This document shows, piece after piece, positions 7,812-15,100 of a DNA stretch of 64,000 nt (within the stretch, counting starts at the first letter, position 1; each line of letters starts with the position of its first letter). Under the pieces are notes generated by a model that was given only the letters and a program-made list of their open reading frames with translations, searched no databases and had not been told where the DNA came from. Source of the stretch: Bythopirellula goksoeyrii (GTDB taxonomy: Bacteria > Planctomycetota > Planctomycetia > Pirellulales > Lacipirellulaceae); contig NZ_CP042913.1 of assembly GCF_008065115.1 (NCBI RefSeq), forward strand, positions 3,631,658-3,695,657, given 5' to 3'. The position numbers were made by a program, and so were the translations under genes.

Positions 7812-8300
7812 TCAGGATTCCTTGTGAGAGTGAGTGGGGAAGAGGATTGAAGGATTAGAGTAAGCAGCACCGAGAGCATCCTTTCGAGACTGGGGACTCG
7901 CACGTGCCCTCATTCGAGCCAAGGTTGAACAACAGATTTCAAGCCAAGTGTGATCGGCAGGCTTACTTAGATATCCTGCCGCTCCTGCAGCTCGAGCTTG
8001 CCGTTCTTCCTCGGCTGAATACTCGTCGCTGACCAGATAGAAGAGAGTCGCAGGGCGCTTAGCCCGAACGATTTCCAGTAGTTCAATGCCTGACATATCA
8101 GGCAATTGCATATTGGAAAACCAGAGTCGGATATTCTTACCCGACGAGAGTTGCAGCGCGTGATGGCCGTCGTTGGCATGTTTCCAATTAAGGTTCGCAT
8201 CTTGCACCTCAAAGGAGAGGTCGCGATAGTCTTCGGCCTTGCTATCGACAACCAAGAGATCGAGGTTTTTTTTTGCAATACGTGGGGACATCATGAGCAC
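7812..8300 (-). CDS. Receiver-like (CheY-fold) protein lacking the phospho-acceptor Asp
   Basis: The 162-residue protein follows the receiver pattern: LDLLVVDS (residues 13-20), RLWFSNMQLPDMSG (58-71), LVSDE (89-93) and the conserved Lys in YLSKPAD (K113). In the usual LxxDxxMPxMxG motif the phosphorylated Asp is replaced by Asn63. The acidic pair of the Mg site is reduced to Asp19-Ser20. It is therefore probably a pseudo-receiver that does not accept phosphate in the normal way. A C-terminal extension of about 35 residues follows the fold and no output domain is present. The gene is preceded by a -24/-12 sequence and is followed two bases later by the 64-residue gene. It may act as a partner of the sigma-54 activator upstream. 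Confidence 0.8.
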   Translation of the reverse strand: MLMMSPRIAKKNLDLLVVDSKAEDYRDLSFEVQDANLNWKHANDGHHALQLSSGKNIRLWFSNMQLPDMSGIELLEIVRAKRPATLFYLVSDEYSAEEERQARAAGAAGYLSKPADHTWLEICCSTLARMRARASPQSRKDALGAAYSNPSILFPTHSHKES

Positions 8301-8358
8301 CTACCTTTCAAGTGTTGGTCTGCGAGCATTTCAGACTCGCGAGTACTACCAGAGATAA

Positions 8359-8374
8359 GGCAAGTGATGCGCCA
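8359..8374 (-). promoter_or_regulatory. Candidate sigma-54 promoter for the receiver operon
   Basis: The minus strand reads TGGCGC-ATCAC-TTGCC. The invariant GG (8373-8372) and GC (8361-8360) are twelve bases apart, as sigma-54 promoters require, and TGGC and TTGC both match consensus. The inferred start of transcription near 8349 leaves a leader of about 50 bases before the receiver ATG at 8300. The adjacent gene encodes a sigma-54 activator. Confidence 0.6.
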
Positions 8375-8540
8375 ATCATCGGAACTAAACATGACTAATC
8401 ACGCTAAACTCTGTGACTAGCCTAACTTGCAGATCGAAGTTAGAGAGAAATTGCAACAGACTGCGGAAGAAGCATTTTTCCCTTGTCCGGATACGTGATA
8501 GATGTGACCGGTTACGAGAGAGCCCAATCGTGATAGAAGT

Positions 8541-8554
8541 GTCCGATATCGGAC
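8541..8554. promoter_or_regulatory. Perfect palindrome, candidate activator (UAS) site
   Basis: GTCCGATATCGGAC is a perfect 14-base palindrome about 170-180 bases upstream of the -24/-12 element at 8359-8374, the usual distance for an enhancer site of a sigma-54 activator. A weaker relative, GTGACCGGTTAC, lies about 40 bases away around 8506-8517. The link to the activator at 8621-9703 is inferred from position. Confidence 0.5.
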
Positions 8555-8589
8555 GTAGGCTACGTTGGCCTGCGCGTGACCTCCCTTCC

Positions 8590-8605
8590 ACTGTCTGGTG
8601 ACAGT
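8590..8605. repeat. Short hairpin after the activator gene
   Basis: ACTGTC (8590-8595) and GACAGT (8600-8605) form a perfect six-base stem with loop TGGT, starting 15 bases past the activator's stop codon. No T-run follows on the minus strand, so it is at best a weak terminator. It could also be a protein-binding site. Confidence 0.35.
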
Positions 8606-8620
8606 AGCTTTGAGATCAGC

Positions 8621-9703
8621 TTATCCAGGAATTCCCAACTTGGCTAATTTGCGCAAGAGAGCTTGGCGAGAAATGCCCAATAGCCGAGCTGCGGCACTCT
8701 TATTCTGGTAAGTGTGCTTGAGCGTATGCGCGATATGGAGTCGCTCAAGCTCAGCAAGGCATGGCCAGGTTTCGTTCGGAGCGGAGTAGTCAAGACGGAC
8801 GGAACTATCGAGTAAATGTGAGCTGCGAACCGAGTGTTCTTCTGCAGGGACACGAGGATTACCCAGTTCTACCCGCTCTCCAACCGAATTCGCTAACACG
8901 GACATGACCACCTCTTCGGTGATCCATTCTCCCTCCGATTCAACCGCCGCCTGCTCAATGACGTTCTTTAACTCCCGAACATTGCCTGGCCAATCGTAGG
9001 ACTGCAATAATTCCATCGCCGCTCGATTGAGCTGCTGGCGGGGATGACCTTCTGCTTCCAGTTCGGCCAGGAACTGAGGAGCCAATATGAGAATGTCTTC
9101 ACTTCGTTCAGAGAGTGGAGTAGTGCGAATCTTGATAACGCTAAGGCGATAATACAGATCTTCTCGGAACCGTCCGGCAAGCATTTCCTGCTTTAAATCT
9201 CGATTTGTGGCGGCGAGAATCCGGACATCGACCGGGATGGCCTGATGGCTACCGACTGGAACCACTGCTCGTTCTTGAATGACTCGCAGAAGCTTAGCTT
9301 GTAAAGGAAGGGGCAGTTCGCCAATCTCATCAAGAAAAATAGTTCCCTGATCTGCAGCACGAAAACAGCCAAGAGACCCTTGGTCGGCACTTGTAAATGC
9401 CCCCTTTACGTGCCCAAAGAGTTGGCTGGCCATCAATTCGCCAGTCATAGAGGCACAATCGACAGGAACAAATAACTCCCCTGTTCGAGGGCTCTTCGCA
9501 TGAATTTGCCGGGCGACCAATTCCTTGCCCGTGCCACTGCCTCCGGTGATAAGTACCGTTGAATTGAACTTCGCAACACGAGAGACGGATTTAAGAAGTG
9601 CTCTCGTAGCAAGGGATTCCCCCACGATCTCTACGCCGCTGTTTCGGCGTAGTATGTCCTGCGAAGTCATCTCATTAGCCCCCCTGCCGCTTGACTGTTC
9701 CAC
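8621..9703 (-). CDS. Sigma-54 dependent transcriptional activator (AAA+ and Fis-type HTH)
   Basis: The protein has no N-terminal sensor or receiver domain: about 22 residues lead straight into the AAA+ domain. Visible motifs are Walker A GGSGTGKE (from residue 54), the sigma-54 contact loop GAFTSA (101-106) instead of the usual GAFTGA, Walker B TIFLDE (121-126), and REDLYYRL. The C-terminus carries a Fis-type helix-turn-helix (KSAAARLLGISRQALLRKL). Such proteins open sigma-54 promoters by ATP hydrolysis. In other bacteria, PEP-CTERM genes are known to be under PrsR-type activators with RpoN, and this gene sits directly upstream of the PEP-CTERM run. Without an input domain it may be controlled by a partner protein or by its own level. 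An alternative start is the Met at residue 12. Confidence 0.92.
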   Translation of the reverse strand: MEQSSGRGANEMTSQDILRRNSGVEIVGESLATRALLKSVSRVAKFNSTVLITGGSGTGKELVARQIHAKSPRTGELFVPVDCASMTGELMASQLFGHVKGAFTSADQGSLGCFRAADQGTIFLDEIGELPLPLQAKLLRVIQERAVVPVGSHQAIPVDVRILAATNRDLKQEMLAGRFREDLYYRLSVIKIRTTPLSERSEDILILAPQFLAELEAEGHPRQQLNRAAMELLQSYDWPGNVRELKNVIEQAAVESEGEWITEEVVMSVLANSVGERVELGNPRVPAEEHSVRSSHLLDSSVRLDYSAPNETWPCLAELERLHIAHTLKHTYQNKSAAARLLGISRQALLRKLAKLGIPG

Positions 9704-9786
9704 AAGTCAAGTAATACGTATGAGAAGACGAGTTAATGCTGACCAGTAACTAGTCGAATGGATTGTAGCGGATCATATTCCCATTA

Positions 9787-9802
9787 TGCAATCATCTTGC
9801 CA
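9787..9802 (-). promoter_or_regulatory. Candidate sigma-54 promoter for the activator gene
   Basis: The minus strand reads TGGCAA-GATGA-TTGCA, a near-perfect -24/-12 element (consensus TGGCAC-N5-TTGCA/T). GG is at 9801-9800 and GC at 9789-9788, with exact spacing. Transcription would start near 9776, leaving a leader of 73-106 bases depending on the start codon used. This suggests the activator drives its own expression. Confidence 0.65.
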
Positions 9803-9863
9803 TGCGATTTCAGAAAAAATGCAAGCCCTTGCTATGAATCAACTTAGGTCGACATTAATACAT

Positions 9864-11132
9864 CTACCCCATGCGGGAGTGATGGGCCCAGAGTCCGAGG
9901 GCGGGATTGCTGATGTAGAAAACATCTTCGCCATCAATCGTCTGCAACCCATCTTTCATGTTTTCGACAGGATAGCGGTGTGAGTATTCCGCCAGATCGC
10001 CATAGTTGTACCCGACCCCTTCAATTTCGGCGCGGCTAAGTTCCCCTGGGCAATAGGTGACTTGGAAGCGACCCTCAGAAGAACCATGAATCAGATGGGC
10101 AGCGGCAGAAAGATTCTCACGTAAGTCTGCGTTCTCCTCGACAAACTTGAGTACCTCGGGCGTAGTTCGATAGCCATACTTGCGGATAAGTACGTCGATT
10201 TGGGGGTCCTCGCCAAAGGTGCGAACCGAAGGTGCCAGCACAACCAACTCACCTCCATCCGCGATGGCCATCCGGCTGCGATATATAGACTTATTGCCTA
10301 ACCAAGTGCTGTGAAACTCTTCCGGATCAAGGTAGACAACAACTTTCTTGAGTGGCTCAGACACCATCTCAAAGTTGACAGCAAGTGACAGCTCGCTTGC
10401 CTGCTCAAAACACTCGACGTCGTCTCCTATGAAGAGCCCACGAACTACCAACTGACGTTTTTCGTTGTAGCCCACTACTGTTAACACATAGATGATCGGC
10501 AAATGTTGGCAGAAATTGTCTTGGGCATAGTTTAGTATCTTACGCAAGGGATTGTCCGCACGCCCCAAAATGCGCTCGATGCCATACACGGCGCCGATGT
10601 AATGACTCTCATTGATGCCACGCAATCCTCCGGTTCCTACGAAGAGATTCTTGTTGTAGTTGGCCATCCCAATAACTTCATGCGGCACAACCTGCCCCAG
10701 TGAGAGGATTAGATCATGGTCTCCCTGAGAGATAAGCCGATTCAATTGGCAAGGCCACGGCTGAGAGTAAATGTCTTCGGTAACTTCGGTGACAAAATCT
10801 GCTGGTACTGTGCCAATGGTCTCAACATCTTTTCTCCAGTTGTGATAGCGAAATAAAGCATCGGGAACCCCCGGAAACATCTTTTCCTTTTGCCACCTGG
10901 GCATTTCAAAGTGGGTGCCTAAGGCTGGGAGTACATCGGCCAAGGAGTTTCCATAGTACTCGTGCGTGAGGCAGGTCAATTGTCCAGCCCGACTATTAAA
11001 ACGCGTAAAGTCTGGAGGGACAGCAATGACACGTTCTCGTTTGCCAAGTCGATCATAGACGTCAAACAGAGCGGAACGAATGTCTGCGTCTGACAATTCA
11101 GTGGTTGGCGAACCCGTAGCAAAGTACAGCAT
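9864..11132 (-). CDS. LarA-family nickel-dependent 2-hydroxyacid racemase/epimerase homologue
   Basis: The 422-residue protein follows the lactate racemase LarA layout. DFTR (Asp41, Arg44) corresponds to the LarA DxTR motif. GTH (His74) is at the position of the first catalytic His. VVPHEVIGMANYNK contains His151 and Lys161 with the same ten-residue spacing as LarA His174 and Lys184, the latter being the covalent site of the nickel-pincer nucleotide. Family members racemise or epimerise lactate, malate, phenyllactate or aldonates, so the substrate here is open. The LarB/LarC/LarE genes for the cofactor are not in the window. The neighbours do not define a pathway. Confidence 0.82.
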   Translation of the reverse strand: MLYFATGSPTTELSDADIRSALFDVYDRLGKRERVIAVPPDFTRFNSRAGQLTCLTHEYYGNSLADVLPALGTHFEMPRWQKEKMFPGVPDALFRYHNWRKDVETIGTVPADFVTEVTEDIYSQPWPCQLNRLISQGDHDLILSLGQVVPHEVIGMANYNKNLFVGTGGLRGINESHYIGAVYGIERILGRADNPLRKILNYAQDNFCQHLPIIYVLTVVGYNEKRQLVVRGLFIGDDVECFEQASELSLAVNFEMVSEPLKKVVVYLDPEEFHSTWLGNKSIYRSRMAIADGGELVVLAPSVRTFGEDPQIDVLIRKYGYRTTPEVLKFVEENADLRENLSAAAHLIHGSSEGRFQVTYCPGELSRAEIEGVGYNYGDLAEYSHRYPVENMKDGLQTIDGEDVFYISNPALGLWAHHSRMG

Positions 11133-11997
11133 CGACTAACTTTCAAAGTATATAGGGCAGAAGAATAGTCTCATGGCATTTACAAAATCTGTGCGGTTCG
11201 GCTTGTGTATCGCTTTGATCTTCCTTCAGCTTACCCGAAAAGCTGGTGACTCGTCATTCGCCTCACATGAATTCGCGGTTTTGAGTGGTACTCGCAAACT
11301 CGAATCGCTAGTAAGGAAGCAGCCTGAGAAAGCCCTCTTTTCTTGGTTTTGTCCCCACTCATTTCTTGGAAACCGAAAAACAAGAAAAACTAAACCATCT
11401 TCACCGATTTACCCCTTGTTTTATAGAGGCCTTATAGGTCTTGGCCATTATTTTTGTAACAAAAACCCCGACTCCCCGGTACAAATTACCAAGTGCTCCG
11501 AGCCAGCGATGGTGTGGAAACACACTGTAGCTGGATTCACAAGAGTTCAGACGAAATTGGTCATTCCTTTGTTGCGTGGGCTGTGAAAACTGGATGAATC
11601 TTTTTCATTCCAGCGCACCGCAGGGGACGTTTTGTCGCCGCACATTTTGTCGAAAACTTTTCTTACAAAACAAAACCTCCTCTCATTCTCCCGGTTCGTT
11701 GGGCTTCAACTCGTTGGCCGATCATGACTTACGCGAATCACGCTGCCTCGCGGGCGATAGGGTTTTGAAAACTAAACCCCACGAATCTAGCCTCTTCTTG
11801 CTCGTCCAAATCGCCAAACTCGTTTAGCGCGCGGACCTGTCACGAGCAAACCCGTAAGTCCATACGGGCGATAGTGCGTTCCGATTACTTATCGCACGTA
11901 CCATTATCAAGATGCCGGGGAGAAATTCCACAACGATTTTTGTGCCAAGCGGAAAACAGCCGCGCAGCAACGATTGGTTACTCAAACTGAAAAGGAG

Positions 11998-12027
11998 AAC
12001 CACGGATTGCACGAATTTCACGGATAA
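11998..12027 (+). repeat. Copy 1 of an inverted dispersed repeat
   Basis: The unit begins AACCACGGAT and is built from three 9-base sub-units of the form CACGGATTG, CACGAATTT and CACGGATAA. A second copy lies on the opposite strand at 12132-12161. About 25 of 30 positions agree between the two. Confidence 0.6.
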
Positions 12028-12131
12028 ATGGAGACGAAACCGTACATATATTCATCGAGTAGGTTTGAGCAGATGGTGGGTGTGATTTTGAACCATCGAA
12101 TGAGTTTCGTCCCGTTTTCGTGGGACTTGCT

Positions 12132-12161
12132 CTATCCGAGAAATCCTTGTTATCCGTGGTT
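12132..12161 (-). repeat. Copy 2 of the inverted dispersed repeat
   Basis: Read on the minus strand it begins AACCACGGATAACAAGGATT, matching copy 1 at 11998-12027, and then continues with a CGGATA sub-unit. The pair is separated by about 105 bases and could fold into a long imperfect stem. Confidence 0.6.
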
Positions 12162-12816
12162 ACCGTAGTCTTGCTTTTCACTTTGAGTTGGTTAGCCGTA
12201 AACGTGAGTGACCGGAGGAGATCGGGATACTGGGGGCTGCGGGCGAGGGAATCCATGCGGGCCGCGAATCGCGGCAGTTCCGGCGAGGTCACTCGTGACT
12301 TGTGCCAGAGTAGATGCAACTATAAAGTCGCTCTCGAGTCGTTGAAAACCTATTCCCCTGGTTCGCACTCTCCGGTTTGGAATGCACTATCTGCGAGGCT
12401 CCGCCTGCCATTCGCACCGCGTTCCCGCAGAGTCGCCTTTTGCTCCGCAAAAGTAGCGGGAAAGGGAAAAAAGGGCAGACATAATTGGGGCTCTGATAAG
12501 ACGCTGTATCATCGTAAGTGCTTTAGAGACCACAGGTTCTAAGCTCTCTCGGCGTTTTGCAATGATCGAAATGTGCATGTCCTTTTTGTTTCTTTAAGTG
12601 GGATTTCCCATAAACTCTTACCAGGAAAAGGTTTACGCCGACGCTCTCTTAGAGATGCTTTCCGAAAGATGCCTGTCCTTTCTTCTGCGATAATAATGGC
12701 CATTTGGTGCACCAATGTCTCGTATGCCATGAGATTATTCACGTAAATCTATAATATTTTCATAACCTGCGCTCATTTCTTAGGGAATCATGACACTATC
12801 CTCATGACGATTCGAA

Positions 12817-13374
12817 TTGTCTTCAACATGTCAACAAAGAGACTGTCCTTTGCAGCAATCTGATGCAGATCTCGTCGTGGCTGCTAGCCGAGGCGACCTA
12901 GCAAGTTTTGGCCTTTTGTATGAACGATACTATCGCATGGCGGTTGGGATCGCTCGAAGTCGTCTGTTCGACGAACATTTGGCCGAAGATGTTGCACAAG
13001 AGGCGTTTGCCGTTGCATGTCGTACTTTATCTACTTTGGAGCATAAGGATAAGTTTCCACAGTGGCTTGGAACAATTTGCCGCCGCACGGCATCACGATT
13101 GGGAAAGGCACAACAAAATCATGAAGCACTAACTGATGATACGGTACCTACCAGCAATATCAGGTTGCCTGCATTACAACAGGAGATCCATGAAGTATTG
13201 GAGCAACTCGATGAATCATCTCGCGAAATTGTTTTGCTCCACTACTTCAGTGGTTTGTCGTATAAAGAAATTGCTGATGTAGTTGATCTTTCTACCCAAG
13301 CGATTCATGGTCGCCTGCAACGTACTCGAAACAAACTGGCCACAATCCTCAATTCTTCGGAGACAAAGCAATGA
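12817..13374 (+). CDS. ECF-type RNA polymerase sigma factor
   Basis: Region 2 runs from SFGLLYERYYRMAVGIARSR through EHLAEDVAQEAFAVACRTL to FPQWLGTICRR. Region 4 is LDESSREIVLLHYFSGLSYK with the helix-turn-helix IADVVDLSTQAIHGRLQRTR. Length (about 185 aa) is normal. No ATG fits the frame. The start is taken as TTG at 12817, because an in-frame stop lies just upstream at 12805 and region 2 begins soon after; a TTG a few codons downstream is also possible. The stop overlaps the start of the next gene by four bases, so the two are translationally coupled. It presumably directs polymerase to a stress or envelope regulon under control of its neighbour. Confidence 0.9.
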   Translation: MSSTCQQRDCPLQQSDADLVVAASRGDLASFGLLYERYYRMAVGIARSRLFDEHLAEDVAQEAFAVACRTLSTLEHKDKFPQWLGTICRRTASRLGKAQQNHEALTDDTVPTSNIRLPALQQEIHEVLEQLDESSREIVLLHYFSGLSYKEIADVVDLSTQAIHGRLQRTRNKLATILNSSETKQ

Positions 13375-14744
13375 ATATGTCACCTCAGGATCAGGATTTG
13401 GAAGAACAGCTACGTGCATCTTTGGGGACAGCACCCACACCAGATTTCGATTCCTGGTGCAAACGGCATCCCGACGCAACTGCAGTTCTAAAATCCCTTG
13501 CTCCACCAGCTCATACTCACGAATTATCAAAATACATCGATAGGAGAACTGTGATGATCATTTCAAAGGTACTTGCTGCTTCATTGCTTATTGTCTGTGG
13601 GCTGATGTGGATAGGTCCAGACAGCAACACTCTTAGCCAAAGTGCGTTTGCAAACTCTATTCCAGGTATTGACAACGTCCAAACAATGAAATGGACGTCA
13701 ACTATATATATCCGCCTCTCCGACAAAGACGGCAAGAAAAGCTTGATCAGAAAAGAACGACGCTTATATGCGTATCGCCACCCAGGTCAATACCGCGAAA
13801 CGTTTTTGGACGAAGAAGGCAAGCCGTATAGTGTTGAAATCACGGATCTGAACGCAGGGAGAATGCTGACTTTAGATCTCCGAGAAAAAAAGGCTGTGCT
13901 AAAATTTCCGCCTTTCCGACGCGATTTGCGCAGTCCGTTCGCCTGGGTTGGAGACATGATTCGTGAACGCAAGTACCCTGGCGATGGCGAAGGATGTCGG
14001 GTGAAATCGGTTTCTCTGCAAGGACAAAAAGAGATTGACAGGATCCAGGCAAATGTCGTCCGAGTGATAACTTTAAATGGGTTGGACCAGAACGACCATC
14101 GGACTGATTTTTTCTTTGATGCATCAACAAAGCAACTGGTCGGCATGTGGGGTCCGAATGAGGTAGATCTCGAATTTGAAACCCTGGAAAATGGAGCTAG
14201 TGTGTCCAAGAATGAGTGGTACCGTATGGAGCCCATCGGCGGCCTGACACACGAAATAGTACTCGACACAAAGATCGCCGCATCTGAGTTTAGCTTGGAT
14301 CCTCCGGCAGACTATGCGTTCGAAAAAATGGCGAAACCAACCGTCACAGAAGGCGAGATGATCGCTTACTTAGGAGCCGCAGCTCGATTTAACAACCAAG
14401 TGTTTCCTGAATCTCCCTACAATGCATTTGACAGCGATAAGTTCAATGCTGCGAGCTATAAAGATCCAAAAGATCGCACGAAAGTGGAACAAGCGATGAT
14501 CGACATTCGCGACAAGATCATGATGCGAGAGATCTATCGGTCACCTGTTAAGCAGTTTGAGGAAGACCAGACTGTGCCGAATAGTTTCTATTATGTAGGC
14601 ACGGGAGTGGAAATTGGGCAAGCTGACAAGATTGTAGGTTGGTACAGACTTCGCCAAGGCAAGCAGCTCCGAGCTTTTTATGGTGACCTCTCAGTCAAAG
14701 ATATAACTGAGTCTCAGCTTCCGCTTAACTTGCTAGAACAGTGA
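13371..14744 (+). CDS. Membrane-anchored probable anti-sigma factor with periplasmic domain
   Basis: The start overlaps the ECF sigma stop (ATGA arrangement), the classic place for its regulator. The N-terminal roughly 60 residues (acidic, with a DFDSWCKRHPDA segment) would be cytoplasmic. A single membrane helix follows (VMIISKVLAASLLIVCGLMW, about residues 61-82). The remaining 370 residues lie outside. The first outside part (SIPGIDNVQTMKWTSTIYIR onward) resembles the lipoprotein-sorting/RseB-like domain often fused to planctomycete anti-sigma proteins, ending in SEFSLDPPADYAFEKM. The last 130 residues are not recognised. Sensing of an envelope signal is an inference. Confidence 0.75.
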   Translation: MNMSPQDQDLEEQLRASLGTAPTPDFDSWCKRHPDATAVLKSLAPPAHTHELSKYIDRRTVMIISKVLAASLLIVCGLMWIGPDSNTLSQSAFANSIPGIDNVQTMKWTSTIYIRLSDKDGKKSLIRKERRLYAYRHPGQYRETFLDEEGKPYSVEITDLNAGRMLTLDLREKKAVLKFPPFRRDLRSPFAWVGDMIRERKYPGDGEGCRVKSVSLQGQKEIDRIQANVVRVITLNGLDQNDHRTDFFFDASTKQLVGMWGPNEVDLEFETLENGASVSKNEWYRMEPIGGLTHEIVLDTKIAASEFSLDPPADYAFEKMAKPTVTEGEMIAYLGAAARFNNQVFPESPYNAFDSDKFNAASYKDPKDRTKVEQAMIDIRDKIMMREIYRSPVKQFEEDQTVPNSFYYVGTGVEIGQADKIVGWYRLRQGKQLRAFYGDLSVKDITESQLPLNLLEQ

Positions 14745-14999
14745 ATTGGCTGCACCAGCTACGGAATTCACCACTCGCCATAGCAAAAAGGACAGGCGCA
14801 ATTGAAGAGCGGGTACCATCTCCTTGCTACTTGTGCAATCTGAAGCCCGCTTGGCGGTGTTTCGCTCGCGAATGGCGAGCGAGATGGCTCGGTTCGCCGT
14901 GTCAGAGGAAGAAAGTGCGCGATGTTTGCGCAGTTTCTTCACAAGCTTGGCAAGCGTGGCAGAGAATTGGGCTTGGAAGATCGACCGGCTAGGTCGTTG

Positions 15000-15052
15000 C
15001 CGATAACGTCCTAATTATTGCGCAGATTGTTTGGGCAGCCCCTGCTTGGTAG
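15000..15052. repeat. Left terminal inverted repeat of the IS256-type element
   Basis: Begins CCGATAACGTCC and ends GCTTGGTAGG. Its reverse complement aligns with the right end at 18373-18429 over most of its length with a few small gaps, including the shared cores CCTACC, AAACAA and TGCGCA. Confidence 0.6.
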
Positions 15053-15100
15053 GAATTGGATTGTTACGATTCATTCCCCCAAGCGAAGGAGACTGCCACG

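Larger units (their letters stand above)
11133..12816. other. Gene-poor 1.7-kb stretch
   Basis: Open frames of 60-140 codons occur here (for example 11173-11586 and 12120-12542 on the plus strand), but none has a convincing start, recognisable domain or natural amino-acid composition. The stretch holds A/T-rich short hairpins such as TTTCTTG/CAAGAAA at 11362-11387, the inverted repeat pair described separately, and GC-rich palindromic debris around 12380-12450 (AGGCTCCGCCT). I read it as decayed sequence plus the upstream regions of the LarA homologue and the ECF sigma gene. Confidence 0.6.

Noticed and set aside
11173-11586. 137-codon plus-strand frame with a hydrophobic start
   Set aside because: No ribosome-binding site, no recognisable domain, low-complexity Lys/Arg/Pro mix, and it lies in a gene-poor, repeat-containing stretch.
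12120-12542. 140-codon plus-strand frame
   Set aside because: It begins inside the inverted repeat copy at 12132-12161 and continues through GC-rich palindromic debris; no family is seen.
14741-15006. Short frames just left of the IS
   Set aside because: I checked whether they continue the truncated nucleotidyltransferase or its HD domain. No matching motif was found on either strand, and no other family is evident.
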